From Mesorhizobium norvegicum (GTDB lineage Bacteria > Pseudomonadota > Alphaproteobacteria > Rhizobiales > Rhizobiaceae), in contig NZ_SMYZ01000050.1 of assembly GCF_004919685.1 (NCBI RefSeq), positions 43,492 to 82,063 on the forward strand: DNA of 38,572 nucleotides, in the 5' to 3' direction. Shown here piece by piece: positions 1 through 8,546 of the stretch; the first letter of the stretch is position 1; the number at the start of each line of letters is the position of its first letter. The notes beneath the pieces are model-generated. The model worked only from the letters and a program-made list of their open reading frames with translations, was not told the DNA's origin and did not search any database. The translations under genes and the position numbers were made by a program.

Positions 1-47
1 CAGGACAGAGGGGGGTGTGCAGGAACGGGGCATAGAAGGAGATATCC

Positions 48-1196
48 ATGCCTGACCGCTCCTTCCTCTCCTGGCCGTTCTTCGAAGACCGCCATCGCGA
101 ACTGGCCGAGCACCTGGAGACATGGTGCGCGAAAAACCTGCCGGTCGATCATCACGATGTCGACGCCGCCTGCCGCGAGCTGGTGGCTAAGCTTGGCCAA
201 GACGGCTGGCTGAAGCCGACGGCGCTCGACACCGACAGTCCGGGACCACTCGACGTCCGCACTCTGTGCATCACGCGCGAGACGCTCGCCCGCCATGACG
301 GGCTCGCCGATTTCGCCTTCGCCATGCAAGGGCTCGGCACCGGCGCACTCAGCCTGTTCGGCACGCCGCAACAGCAGCAATGGCTTTCGAAGACACGTGC
401 CGGCAAGGCGATATCAGCCTTCGCCCTGTCGGAACCGCGCTCGGGATCGGATGTCGCCAACACCGAAATGACGGCGACCCGCGACGGCGACAGCTACATT
501 CTGTCCGGTGAAAAAACCTGGATCTCCAATGGCGGCATTGCCGATCTCTATGTCGTCTTTGCCCGCACCGGCGAGGCGCCGGGCGCCAAGGGGCTCTCGG
601 CCTTCCTCGTGCCGGGCGACGCCAAGGGCCTTGGCATCGCCGAACGGCTGGAGGTGATCGCGCCGCATCCGCTGGCGCGGCTGTCGTTCGAGCAGGTCCG
701 CCTGCCGGCCTCGGCGCTGATCGGCAAGCCCGGCGACGGCTTCCGCATCGCCATGTCGGTGCTCGACGTGTTCCGCTCGACTGTCGGTGCGGCGGCACTC
801 GGCTTTGCTCGCCGCGCGCTGGATGAAAGCATCAAACGGGTGGCCGAGCGCAAGCTGTTCGGTGCCCCGATGGGCGAACTGCAAATGGTGCAGGGGCATA
901 TCGCCGAGATGGCGCTCGACGTCGATGCGGCGGCGCTTCTGGTCTACCGCGCCGCCTGGACCAAGGACATGGGCGCGCCCCGCGTCACCCGCGAAGCGGC
1001 GATGGCCAAGCTGTTTGCCACCGACAAGGCACAGGAGGTGATCGACAAAGCCGTACAGCTGCATGGCGGCGACGGTGTCCGCAAAGGCCATATCGTCGAG
1101 AGCCTGTATCGCGAGATCCGCGCGCTGCGCATCTACGAGGGTGCCTCCGACGTGCAGAAAGTGGTGATCGCGCGGCAAGTGATGGGCGCGGCCTGA
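48..1196 (+). CDS. Acyl-CoA dehydrogenase family protein
   Basis: A 382-residue flavoprotein of normal ACAD length. It would oxidise an acyl-CoA to the enoyl-CoA and pass electrons to electron-transfer flavoprotein. Visible family marks are the FAD/substrate signature ALSEPRSGSDVANTE (about residues 127-141), the following GEKTWISNGG segment, and the C-terminal RIYEGASDVQ, whose Glu sits at the catalytic-base position of medium-chain ACADs. The ATG is preceded by GAAGGAGAT at good spacing, which fixes the start. Only 47 bases precede it in the window, so it may be distal in an operon that begins outside. The substrate is not predictable; the branched and short-chain, glutaryl-type and other ACADs all look alike at this level. 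Confidence 0.9.
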   Translation: MPDRSFLSWPFFEDRHRELAEHLETWCAKNLPVDHHDVDAACRELVAKLGQDGWLKPTALDTDSPGPLDVRTLCITRETLARHDGLADFAFAMQGLGTGALSLFGTPQQQQWLSKTRAGKAISAFALSEPRSGSDVANTEMTATRDGDSYILSGEKTWISNGGIADLYVVFARTGEAPGAKGLSAFLVPGDAKGLGIAERLEVIAPHPLARLSFEQVRLPASALIGKPGDGFRIAMSVLDVFRSTVGAAALGFARRALDESIKRVAERKLFGAPMGELQMVQGHIAEMALDVDAAALLVYRAAWTKDMGAPRVTREAAMAKLFATDKAQEVIDKAVQLHGGDGVRKGHIVESLYREIRALRIYEGASDVQKVVIARQVMGAA

Positions 1197-1254
1197 CGGC
1201 AGGAAATTGACGAGCGATTTTGAGACTTGGTTTTTGAGTACCGGGAGGTTTTGA

Positions 1255-1650
1255 ATGCACACGATTTTGCAGCCGGAAGGCTGGGCAAAACCTGTCGGCT
1301 ACGCCAATGGCGTCGCGGCACGCGGGCGGCTCGTCTTCGTTGGCGGACAGGTCGGCTGGAACGGCCAATGCCAGTTCGAGACAGACGATTTCGTCGGCCA
1401 GGTGCGGCAGACGCTCGAGAACATCGTGGCGGTGCTGGCCGAGGCCGGTGCGGGGCCGCAGCACATCACCTCGATGACCTGGTACTTTGTCGACAAAGCC
1501 GAATACCTCGCCAACCTCAGGGGTATCGGCGAGGCCTATCGCGAGGTGATCGGCCGGCACTTTCCGGCGATGGCCGCCATGCAGGTGATGGCGCTGGTCG
1601 AGGACCGCGCCAAGGTGGAGATCCAGGCCACGGCAGTTATACCGGAATAA
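1255..1650 (+). CDS. RidA/YjgF/YER057c family protein, Arg-lacking type
   Basis: A 131-residue single-domain protein with the Rid fold pattern; GRLVFVGGQVGWN near residue 25 and the C-terminal KVEIQATAVIPE are typical. Archetypal RidA deaminates reactive enamine/imine intermediates from PLP enzymes and needs a conserved Arg in a PARS-like motif near residue 105. Here the aligned segment reads FPAMAAMQV, so that Arg appears to be Met. This points to one of the Rid subfamilies (Rid4-7) that lack the Arg and for which deaminase activity is not expected. The ATG follows GGGAGG. It lies 58 bp after the acyl-CoA dehydrogenase on the same strand, so co-transcription is plausible. It converges on a RutA-like monooxygenase gene; RutC of the pyrimidine pathway is also a Rid protein. 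Confidence 0.88.
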   Translation: MHTILQPEGWAKPVGYANGVAARGRLVFVGGQVGWNGQCQFETDDFVGQVRQTLENIVAVLAEAGAGPQHITSMTWYFVDKAEYLANLRGIGEAYREVIGRHFPAMAAMQVMALVEDRAKVEIQATAVIPE

Positions 1651-1671
1651 CCAATCACCGGAATAACTGCC
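1632..1671. terminator. Inverted repeat between convergent RidA and LLM genes
   Basis: GGCAGTTAT-A-CCGG pairs with CCGG-A-ATAACTGCC around a 12-nt loop, giving a 13-bp stem with one mismatched position. It contains the RidA stop codon and ends 13 bp before the stop of the facing gene. No run of T follows on either strand, so it is only a possible bidirectional terminator or transcript-end stabiliser. Confidence 0.5.
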
Positions 1672-1684
1672 CGCGCAGAATAAA

Positions 1685-2776
1685 TTATTCGCGAAGGCCC
1701 GCCTGCCGCAAAATCGGCAGCACGTGGTCGCAGAAATAGGGCAGCTCCTGCGTGTAGTTGACGAAGGACAGCGCAATGCCCTGATAGCCATGCCCGGCAA
1801 TGGCGACCATGTCGGCGGCGATCGTTTCAGGGGTTCCGATCAGCGGATAGGTGCCGGCGCCGCCGGCGAAACGCTGCCGGTAGCGGTCATAGGCATGCGG
1901 GTCGTGCGATTGCGAGAATTCCTTCTTGCCCGCCATATGGGCATCGACCGCATCGTGGTCGGCCATATCAACGGCGTAGCGGCTATAGTAGGCCTGCGCC
2001 TCTTCCATCGTCGGGCGGCAGACGACATGCGCCACGGTGTAGACGCCTACATCCCGGCCCGCTTTGTCGGCCCGCTCGCTGATATCGGCGACATGCTTGC
2101 CGGCATCAGCCATTTCCGAAAAGGTCGTGAACAGATAGTCGCATCTGGCGGCGGCGAAATCGCGTCCCGGCCCGCCGAAAGCAGCGTTCATGGTCACCGG
2201 GCGTGGAACCTGCAGGCTGGCCGGCCGGCTGACGGCCTCCTTGAGGCGATAATAGGTGCCCTCATAGTCGAGCGGCTCGCTCGACGCATAAAGCTTTTCG
2301 AGGATTTCGATCCATTCGGCAGCCTGGTCGTAGCCCTTCTCGACCAGGGGCGTGCCGAACATGCCGAATTCCTTCGGGTTCCAGCCGCAGACGATGTTCA
2401 AGCCCGCGCGGCCCTGGCTGATGTGGTCGACCGTCGCCAGTGCCTTGGCGGCATAGAGCGGATGGACCAGCGGCACATGCACGGTCATGAACAGGCCGAT
2501 CTGCTCGGTGGCCATGGCAAGGGCCGCTGCCCAGGTGAAGGTCTCGAACGACCATTCGCGCACCTTGTTGCGGCCGCCAAAGCCGCGCCAGCGCGCGATG
2601 GGCAGCATGAACTCCAGGCCTGCCCGGTCGGCGATCTGCGCCGCGGTCAGATTGTCCTGCCATGTCGCCGTCCAGCGTTCCGGCACATCGGTGATGGCAA
2701 GCCCGCCATCCGCATTGGTCGAAAAGACGCCGAGCTTCAATCTGTTCGGGCCGTGCAAGGGATGTGGTTTGTTCAT
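1685..2776 (-). CDS. LLM-class flavin-dependent monooxygenase, RutA-like
   Basis: A 363-residue bacterial-luciferase-like (SsuD/RutA) TIM-barrel oxidoreductase, expected to use reduced FMN and O2. RutA-like segments are visible: PIARWRGFGG (about residues 60-69), ISQGRAGLNIVCGWNPKEFG (about 120-139) and the C-terminal QGIALSFVNYTQELPYF. The start chosen is ATG at 2776, preceded by GGGAGG; an in-frame extension upstream lacks a ribosome site. It stands alone on the minus strand, converging with the Rid gene and divergent from the HpcH aldolase gene. RutA opens the uracil ring, while other members of this branch attack sulfones, dibenzothiophene or chlorinated aromatics, so the substrate remains open. 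A flavin reductase is not seen nearby. Confidence 0.88.
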   Translation of the reverse strand: MNKPHPLHGPNRLKLGVFSTNADGGLAITDVPERWTATWQDNLTAAQIADRAGLEFMLPIARWRGFGGRNKVREWSFETFTWAAALAMATEQIGLFMTVHVPLVHPLYAAKALATVDHISQGRAGLNIVCGWNPKEFGMFGTPLVEKGYDQAAEWIEILEKLYASSEPLDYEGTYYRLKEAVSRPASLQVPRPVTMNAAFGGPGRDFAAARCDYLFTTFSEMADAGKHVADISERADKAGRDVGVYTVAHVVCRPTMEEAQAYYSRYAVDMADHDAVDAHMAGKKEFSQSHDPHAYDRYRQRFAGGAGTYPLIGTPETIAADMVAIAGHGYQGIALSFVNYTQELPYFCDHVLPILRQAGLRE

Positions 2777-2898
2777 GTCGCGACCTCCCGGCGAAGGTCG
2801 CACGCTACGGCTCCGCAAAAATATTTCAAGCATGAAATAGCTTCGCCTTGCGATCGTTTGCGGATATTGATTCCGGCAGGACGAAAAAGGGGATCGGC

Positions 2899-3660
2899 AT
2901 GAGCGAGTTCCGCCAGAAATGCATCGGCAAGACGAGCCTCGTCGGTTCCTTTGCAGCCATTCCCCATCCCGTCGCGGTCGAAGTGATGACGCAGTCCGGC
3001 CTCGATTTCCTCTGCATTGACTGGGAGCATGCCCAGATCTCGCGGGACATGATCGAGAGCATGGTGCGCGCGGCCGACGTGCATCGCGTGCCGGCCATGG
3101 TGCGCGTCCCCGGCCATGCGCCGGAAGCCATACAGGCGGCCTTGGACAGTGGCGCGCAAGGCGTGCTGGTGCCCCGCATATCGACCGCCGCCCAGGCCGC
3201 GATGGCCGTCAAAGCCTCGCGCTATCCGCCAAAAGGCGAGCGCGGCGTCGGACCGGGCCGGGCCGCCGGCTACGGCTATCGCATTCCCGAATATCTGGCC
3301 GGCGCCAATGACAGGATCGTCGTCGCGATCCAGGTCGAGACATCAGAAGGGCTGGCCAACATCGAAGCGATCGCGGCCGTCGACGGCGTCGACGTGATCT
3401 TCGTCGGCCCCGGCGATCTCTCGGTGTCGATCGATGCGCTCGGACAGCAAGGCGCCGACAGGCTCAATGCGGCGATCCGGACGATCGTCGGCGCGACGAT
3501 CGCACACGGCAAGGCCGCCGGCATATTTTGCGCCAGCCCGCAGCCTGTCGGGCAATGGGCAGCCATCGGCGCCAGCTTCTTCATCCTGGCCAGCGACACG
3601 ATGTTTCTCGGCGCCGGCGCTGCGGCCAACTGTGCCGCCGCACGCGACGAATTGGCATGA
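2899..3660 (+). CDS. HpcH/HpaI aldolase family protein
   Basis: A 253-residue class II pyruvate-type aldolase, normal length for 4-hydroxy-2-oxoheptanedioate or 2-keto-3-deoxy-rhamnonate aldolases. It would cleave or form 2-keto-4-hydroxy acids with a divalent metal. Visible: FLCIDWEHAQISRDM (about 37-51; the usual motif is D-x-E-H), MVRVPGHAPEAIQAALDSGA (about 74-93), AIQVETSEGLANIEAI with the metal-ligand Glu, and FVGPGDLSVS with the metal-ligand Asp. The ATG at 2899 follows AAAAAGGGGATC; the upstream extension is not needed. It is divergent from the LLM monooxygenase over 122 bp, so a shared control region is possible. Confidence 0.9.
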   Translation: MSEFRQKCIGKTSLVGSFAAIPHPVAVEVMTQSGLDFLCIDWEHAQISRDMIESMVRAADVHRVPAMVRVPGHAPEAIQAALDSGAQGVLVPRISTAAQAAMAVKASRYPPKGERGVGPGRAAGYGYRIPEYLAGANDRIVVAIQVETSEGLANIEAIAAVDGVDVIFVGPGDLSVSIDALGQQGADRLNAAIRTIVGATIAHGKAAGIFCASPQPVGQWAAIGASFFILASDTMFLGAGAAANCAAARDELA

Positions 3661-3850
3661 GACGGGCGCGGCTGGCACAAAAAGGCGTATCGGCACGGCA
3701 ACAGGACGGTCAAACTTTTTAAGCTTAAAACTTTCGCCTTGAAAAGTGCCGCGCTTTGGATAAGCATTCCAGGATCGATGGCGACGGCCGTACCGGACGG
3801 GCTTCCCGGCCAGTCCATCGTTGTGCTCCGGGTGGGAGGGGTTTCAGTCC

Positions 3851-5050
3851 TTGTCGTTCGTACTGCCCCAGTCATCGTCCAGCGCGCGCTATGCCTTCGA
3901 TGGCGTGCGCGCGCAGATTCGTGATCTGCACACAGAAAACATCGCCAACCTTGCCGTGCGGGCGCGTGAACTGGGCGATGTGATCGCGCTCTGGTACGGC
4001 GAAGGCGATATGGTGACGCCGGCCTTCATCCGCGACGCCGCCAAGGCCGCCTTCGATGAAGGCCTGACCTTCTACGTTCCCAACATGCGCGGGCACGCGC
4101 CGTTGAACGAGGCACTGTCGGAATACCAGACGCGCATCCATGGCCGGCCGATCCCGATCGCACGCACCACCGTCACGCCTGGCGGCATGCAGGCGCTGTA
4201 CCTGGCGCTGGAACTGCTGGTCGATACCGGCAGCAACGTCGTCTATGTCGCGCCGCAATGGCCCAACATCCACAACGCCATCCATTTGATCGGCGGTGAG
4301 CCGCGGCCGTTCTCGCTCGACTTCAAGGGCGACTGGCATCTCGACCTCGACCGGCTGTTTGCGACCTGCGATGCACGCACGCGGGCGATCTTCCTGTCGA
4401 CGCCGTCCAACCCGACCGGCTGGACCGCATCGCGCGAGGAGATGCAGGCGCTGCTCGATTTCAGCCGGCGCACCGGCATCTGGATCATCTCCGACGAGGT
4501 CTATGGCCGGCTCTATTTCGACGGCGACGTTGCCCCCTCCATCCTGCAGATCGCCGAGGACGGCGACCGGGTGCTGTCGGTCAACAGCTTCTCCAAGGCC
4601 TGGGCGATGACCGGCTGGCGCATCGGCTGGCTGACGCATCCGTCCGGGGTGGCCGACCAGCTCGGCGCGATGACGCAATATATCAACAGCGGCACGGCAG
4701 CCCCTATCCAGGCCGGCGCGGTCGCGGCTATCCGCCAGGGCGAGCCGCTCGTCGAGGAGATCCGGCAGCGGATCAGGACCGGCCTCGACCTTGCCTATGA
4801 CAGGCTGGCGCAGATTCCAGGCATCATCCTGCCGACGAAACCGCGCGGCGGCATGTATGCCTTCTTCGCCATGGAGGGCGAAAGCGACGCACGTCGCGCC
4901 TGCGGCAGGATATTGGAGACGGCGCGCGTCGGGCTGGCGCCCGGCCATCTCTTCGGGAGTTCGGCAACGGCCTTCCTGCGCATGTGCGTGTGCCGTGAAC
5001 GTGACCAGATAGCGACCGCGCTCGAGCGCATGGTCGCTGCCATGAATTGA
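3851..5050 (+). CDS. Class I/II PLP-dependent aminotransferase
   Basis: About 399 residues, fold-type I aminotransferase. Motifs are TPGGMQALYLALEL (phosphate-binding start), STPSNPTGW, IISDEVYGRLYFDG (Asp contacts pyridine N) and SVNSFSKAWAMTGWRIGWL, whose Lys forms the Schiff base. The C-terminal substrate-carboxylate Arg is present in FLRMCVC. Start: the reading frame extends upstream only with TTG codons. TTG at 3851 has GGGAGGGG about 9 nt before it and is preferred to TTG at 3821; no ATG fits. It is followed after 73 bp by an amino-acid binding-protein gene, which suggests a shared amino-acid catabolic role. It could be an aspartate/aromatic or arginine:pyruvate type; the donor cannot be decided. 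Confidence 0.88.
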   Translation: MSFVLPQSSSSARYAFDGVRAQIRDLHTENIANLAVRARELGDVIALWYGEGDMVTPAFIRDAAKAAFDEGLTFYVPNMRGHAPLNEALSEYQTRIHGRPIPIARTTVTPGGMQALYLALELLVDTGSNVVYVAPQWPNIHNAIHLIGGEPRPFSLDFKGDWHLDLDRLFATCDARTRAIFLSTPSNPTGWTASREEMQALLDFSRRTGIWIISDEVYGRLYFDGDVAPSILQIAEDGDRVLSVNSFSKAWAMTGWRIGWLTHPSGVADQLGAMTQYINSGTAAPIQAGAVAAIRQGEPLVEEIRQRIRTGLDLAYDRLAQIPGIILPTKPRGGMYAFFAMEGESDARRACGRILETARVGLAPGHLFGSSATAFLRMCVCRERDQIATALERMVAAMN

Positions 5051-5123
5051 CGCCCTGCCTGAAGCGGGGCGGCAAAAAACCGTGCGGGAGCAACCCGCCC
5101 GATCAACAACAGAGGGAACACAA

Positions 5124-5921
5124 ATGAGCTTCACGCGTCGCAAATTGCTTCTTCTCGCCGCCGCCATCAGCATCGCCGCCGGCCCCGCCACCGCCTATGC
5201 CGCGGATGTGCTCAATGTCGGCGCCTACCCGACCAACCCGCCCTTCGAGTACAAGAACGAGAGCGGCACTTTCGAGGGCTTTGAAGTCGATATCGTCAAC
5301 GAAGCGGCCAAACGCATCGGCATGACCACCGACATCGCCGATCTCGGCTTCCAGGCGCTGTTTGCCGCCACAACGTCGAAGCGCATCGATGTCGCCATCT
5401 CGTCGATCACCATCACGGCGGAGCGTCTGAAGTCGCAGTCGTTCACGCAGCCCTATTATGATTCCGACATGGGCATCGCCACCAAGACCGACAGCCCGAT
5501 CAAGGCTGAGGCCGACCTCAAGGGCAAGATCGTCGGCGTGCTGTCCGGCTCGACCGGCGAGACCTGGGTCAAGGCACATCAGGAAGCCGACGGCTTCAGC
5601 GACGTGAAGGGTTACGACACGCAGCAAAACCTGCTGCTCGACCTCAGCGCCGGCCGCGTCGATGCCGCCGTCAGCGACATTCCGGGCATGGAATATTCCT
5701 TCACCAAGATGAAGGACCTGGTCGTCAAGGAACGCATCAAGACCGGCGAACAATACGGCCTGATGATGACCAAGGACCACCCGCTGCTCGGCAAGCTGAA
5801 CGACGCGCTGACCGCGATGAAAAAGGACGGCACGCTGGCCGCCATCCACAAGAAGTGGTTCGGCAGCGACGCGCCCGCCGACTCTTCGACCATGAAGGAA
5901 ATGCCGCTGCCGAAGGCCTGA
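5124..5921 (+). CDS. Amino-acid ABC transporter periplasmic binding protein
   Basis: A 265-residue family 3 solute-binding protein. An N-terminal signal peptide (basic MSFTRRK, hydrophobic core, cleavage likely after TAYAA near residue 26) precedes NVGAYPTNPPFEYKNESG and GFEVDIVNEAAKRIGM, the usual start of polar amino-acid binding lobes. The C-terminal DGTLAAIHKKWFG is also standard. It would capture an amino acid or opine-like ligand in the periplasm for the permease 150 bp downstream. The ATG at 5124 follows AGAGGGAACACAA. A hairpin separates it from the permease gene, which fits the common pattern of higher binding-protein expression. Confidence 0.92.
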   Translation: MSFTRRKLLLLAAAISIAAGPATAYAADVLNVGAYPTNPPFEYKNESGTFEGFEVDIVNEAAKRIGMTTDIADLGFQALFAATTSKRIDVAISSITITAERLKSQSFTQPYYDSDMGIATKTDSPIKAEADLKGKIVGVLSGSTGETWVKAHQEADGFSDVKGYDTQQNLLLDLSAGRVDAAVSDIPGMEYSFTKMKDLVVKERIKTGEQYGLMMTKDHPLLGKLNDALTAMKKDGTLAAIHKKWFGSDAPADSSTMKEMPLPKA

Positions 5922-5939
5922 GCTGAAAGCTGCGCTGAC

Positions 5940-5968
5940 ATCGTGCCGGCTTTCCAGGCCGGCACGAT
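5940..5968 (+). terminator. Hairpin after the binding-protein gene (attenuator)
   Basis: ATCGTGCCGGC and GCCGGCACGAT form a perfect 11-bp stem around a 7-nt loop, followed by TCATTT. It lies 19 bp after the stop codon of the amino-acid binding-protein gene and 105 bp before the permease. The T tract is weak, so it may act as a partial terminator or as 3'-end protection that raises binding-protein mRNA over permease mRNA. Confidence 0.6.
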
Positions 5969-6073
5969 TCATTTCATGCTCCAGCGCCGGCTTCCGCGCA
6001 GACCGTCTCGCCCTTGGCGAGGTCGATTGGTTTTAACCTGAGCATCCTTGCTCTCGGGTTCGGGAACGCTCCC

Positions 6074-6748
6074 ATGTCGCTGCTGGATACCTTCTTCAAC
6101 CCCGATGTCATCATGTCCAGCCTGCCGGCGCTGCTGCGCGGCTTCCTGAACACGCTGCTGCTCGGCATTTTGAGCATCGGCATCGGCATCCCGATCGGCC
6201 TGGTGATCAGCCTGGTGCGGCTCTATGCGCCGAAGCCGCTGCGGTGGCTCGCGGTCGGCTACACCGACATCTTTCGCGCCCTGCCGGTTCTGGTCGTGCT
6301 GATCCTGATCTACTATGCGCTGCCCTTCCTCGGCATACGGCTGTCGTCCTGGGCGTCGGCGGTGACTGCCTTCGCCTTCATCATGTCGGCCTATTCGGCG
6401 GAAGTGTTCCGCTCCGGCATCGAAAGCATTCCGCGTGGCCAGTTCGAGGCGTCGCAGGCGCTTGGCCTGCCGTTCCTTTTGACCTTGCGCAAGGTGGTGC
6501 TGCCGCAGGCGATCCGCGTCGTCATCCCGCCGATGACCAGCAACTGCGTCTCGATGTTCAAGGACACCTCGCTCGCCTCGACCGTGGCGCTGCCGGAACT
6601 CTTGAAGGAAGCGACCAACGCGCAGTCGCTCTACGCCAATCCCTCGCCGCTGATCGGTGCAGCCCTCGTCTATCTCATCTTCCTCTGGCCGATGGTCCGC
6701 CTCGTCAGCCTGCTCGAGGAGCGCTTCAAGACCGAAAAGAAGCGCTGA
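6074..6748 (+). CDS. Amino-acid ABC transporter permease (HisM/GlnP type)
   Basis: A 224-residue inner-membrane protein with about five hydrophobic segments. The EAA loop that docks the ATPase is clear: EASQALGLPFLLTLRKVVLP (about residues 132-151). Length is standard for polar amino-acid permeases. ATG 6074 (MSLLDTFFNPD) is chosen because family members begin there; TTG at 6014 would add 20 residues, and the ribosome site is weak in both cases. It forms a system with the upstream binding protein, but no cognate ATP-binding gene and no second permease lie in this window, so the permease may work as a homodimer with an ATPase encoded elsewhere. Confidence 0.9.
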   Translation: MSLLDTFFNPDVIMSSLPALLRGFLNTLLLGILSIGIGIPIGLVISLVRLYAPKPLRWLAVGYTDIFRALPVLVVLILIYYALPFLGIRLSSWASAVTAFAFIMSAYSAEVFRSGIESIPRGQFEASQALGLPFLLTLRKVVLPQAIRVVIPPMTSNCVSMFKDTSLASTVALPELLKEATNAQSLYANPSPLIGAALVYLIFLWPMVRLVSLLEERFKTEKKR

Positions 6749-6796
6749 CCGCGCCAACCGATCCCACCCCGCCAAGCCCTTCGCAGGAGTCTACCC

Positions 6797-8071
6797 GTGA
6801 ACAAGCATCAGACCGACAATGCGAACGCTAGCGCGTTCCCCGTCGACACCATCCGCGCCATGTTTCCAGCCTTGCAGCGGGCTGGCGACTTCATCTTTTT
6901 GGACAATGCCGCCGGCGCGCAGATCCCGCAGAGCGTGCTCGACGCGGTGACCAACCATCTGGTTTCGCACAATGTGCAGCGCGGCGGCCGCTATGGCCGC
7001 AGTGTCACCGTCGATCAGTCGGTCGCCGATGCGCGGACAAGCGTCGCGCTGCTGATCAACGCCTACAGCCCGGCGGAAATCTGCTTCGGCATGAACGCCA
7101 CCTCGTTCATCCGCCTGGTCAGCCTCGGCATCGGCCAGATGCTGCAAGAGCGCGACGAGATCGTCATCACCGACATGGATCACGACGCCAACATCGCGAC
7201 CTGGCTGGCGCTGGAATCGGCCGGCGCCAAGTTCAAATGGTGGCGCATGCGCGAGGACGGCAATCTGCATGTTGACGATCTGCGCCCGCTGGTTTCCGAC
7301 CGCACCCGCCTGGTCGCCTGCACTGTGACGGCGCATTCGATCGGCTCGATCGTCGATGTCGCTTCGGTGGCCAGGATTGCGCATGCGGCCGGTGCAGAGG
7401 TGTTCCTCGATTGCGTGCATTACGGACCGCACGGGCTGATCGACGTGCAGGCCTGGGACTGCGACTATCTCGTCTGCTCCGGCTACAAGAATTTCTCGCC
7501 GCATATGGGCTTCCTGTGGGGCCGTTTCGAAACGCTGAAGCGGCTGCCGACCTTCCGCGAGGATTTCATCCCCGACGAGCCGCCCTACAAGGTCGAGGCC
7601 GGCACCTTCATCTACGAGAACGTCTCCGGCATGGATGCCGCCGTGCAGTATCTGGAACTGATCGGCCGCAATCTGGCGCCCTCCAACAACCGCTCGCGGC
7701 GCGACAACATCGTCGCCGGCATGGGCGCCATCCGCGACTATGAGCTGCTGCTGGCGCGCGAGATGCTCGCTGTGCTCAAGGACTGCGGCGCGACCATCTA
7801 CGGCGTTGCCGACGAGGCCCGCATCAATGAGCGCGTGCCGACCTTCTGCTTCAACATCGGCAGACTGTCGCCGCAGCGGATCGTCGAGGAAATGGCCGAG
7901 ATGCAGATCGGCATCCGCGACGGCCACATGTACGCGCCGCGGCTGATGAAGCGTCTCAACCTCTCGATGGACAGCGGCGCCATCCGCGCCTCGCTGGTCC
8001 ATTACAACACGGTCGAGGAAGTCCGGCGCTTCGGTGAGGCGCTGCGCGCCATCATCGCCAAGCTGTCGTGA
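6797..8071 (+). CDS. Class V aminotransferase / cysteine desulfurase-like protein
   Basis: A 424-residue PLP enzyme of the NifS/SufS/isopenicillin-epimerase-like superfamily. FLDNAAGAQIPQSV (about 34-47) is the family start. ITDMDHDANIATWLALE marks the middle, and VFLDCVHYGPHGLIDV followed by YLVCSGYKNFSPHMGFLWG carries the Schiff-base Lys. The start is GTG at 6797 with CAGGAG eight bases before. It follows the permease by 48 bp and overlaps nothing, but the acetyltransferase begins 1 bp after its stop, so the run from 5124 to 8546 may be one transcription unit. The sub-branch resembles the VC1184-like group of unknown substrate rather than true IscS/SufS; no Fe-S assembly genes are nearby. 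Confidence 0.86.
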   Translation: MNKHQTDNANASAFPVDTIRAMFPALQRAGDFIFLDNAAGAQIPQSVLDAVTNHLVSHNVQRGGRYGRSVTVDQSVADARTSVALLINAYSPAEICFGMNATSFIRLVSLGIGQMLQERDEIVITDMDHDANIATWLALESAGAKFKWWRMREDGNLHVDDLRPLVSDRTRLVACTVTAHSIGSIVDVASVARIAHAAGAEVFLDCVHYGPHGLIDVQAWDCDYLVCSGYKNFSPHMGFLWGRFETLKRLPTFREDFIPDEPPYKVEAGTFIYENVSGMDAAVQYLELIGRNLAPSNNRSRRDNIVAGMGAIRDYELLLAREMLAVLKDCGATIYGVADEARINERVPTFCFNIGRLSPQRIVEEMAEMQIGIRDGHMYAPRLMKRLNLSMDSGAIRASLVHYNTVEEVRRFGEALRAIIAKLS

Positions 8072-8072
8072 C

Positions 8073-8546
8073 ATGACTGGTCCCGGCGGCTCCGATGATC
8101 CAAGCGCCGACGAGGCGACGTCTCTTGTTGTCCTCAGTGAACCCACGCCAGAGGACATTGTCGCGCTCGAGGATCGCCTCTACGGCAACGTCGCCGCCAC
8201 CGGCGTCGATGACGGCCGTTATTTATCGATCTTCCTGAAGAGGGACGACGAAACGATCTATGCCGGTCTCCACGGGCACAGTTGGGCGGGCGTGTGCGAA
8301 ATCAAGACGCTATGGATCGCTGACAGCGAGCGCGGCAAAGGCCTCGGCTCGCGCCTCCTCGCCGAAGCCGAACAGGAAGCGCGTCGGCGCGGGTGCCATG
8401 TCATCCATCTCTCGTCCTTCACCTTCCAGGCGCCGGACTTCTACGAGAAGCATGGATTTCAGCGGCTCGTACAACTCGAGGACTTCCCGCGCGGTCACGC
8501 CAACGTCCTGCTCGCAAAGATGTTGGTGCCGGTGCCACCAATTTAG
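8073..8546 (+). CDS. GNAT family N-acetyltransferase
   Basis: A 157-residue GNAT domain protein. The acetyl-CoA pyrophosphate-binding loop is ERGKGLGSRLLAEAE (about 87-101), preceded by the beta strand EIKTLWIADS, and the closing motif FYEKHGFQRL (about 125-134) is typical. It would transfer acetyl from acetyl-CoA to an amine. The ATG at 8073 lies one base after the class V enzyme's stop, suggesting translational coupling and a shared pathway. The first 20 residues are acidic and poorly conserved in pattern, so a later start cannot be excluded. Confidence 0.85.
   Translation: MTGPGGSDDPSADEATSLVVLSEPTPEDIVALEDRLYGNVAATGVDDGRYLSIFLKRDDETIYAGLHGHSWAGVCEIKTLWIADSERGKGLGSRLLAEAEQEARRRGCHVIHLSSFTFQAPDFYEKHGFQRLVQLEDFPRGHANVLLAKMLVPVPPI

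Noticed and set aside
414..1262. A 282-codon minus-strand frame opposite the acyl-CoA dehydrogenase
   Set aside because: High-GC shadow: His/Arg/Gly-rich, no family pattern, fully antisense to a gene with clear motifs.
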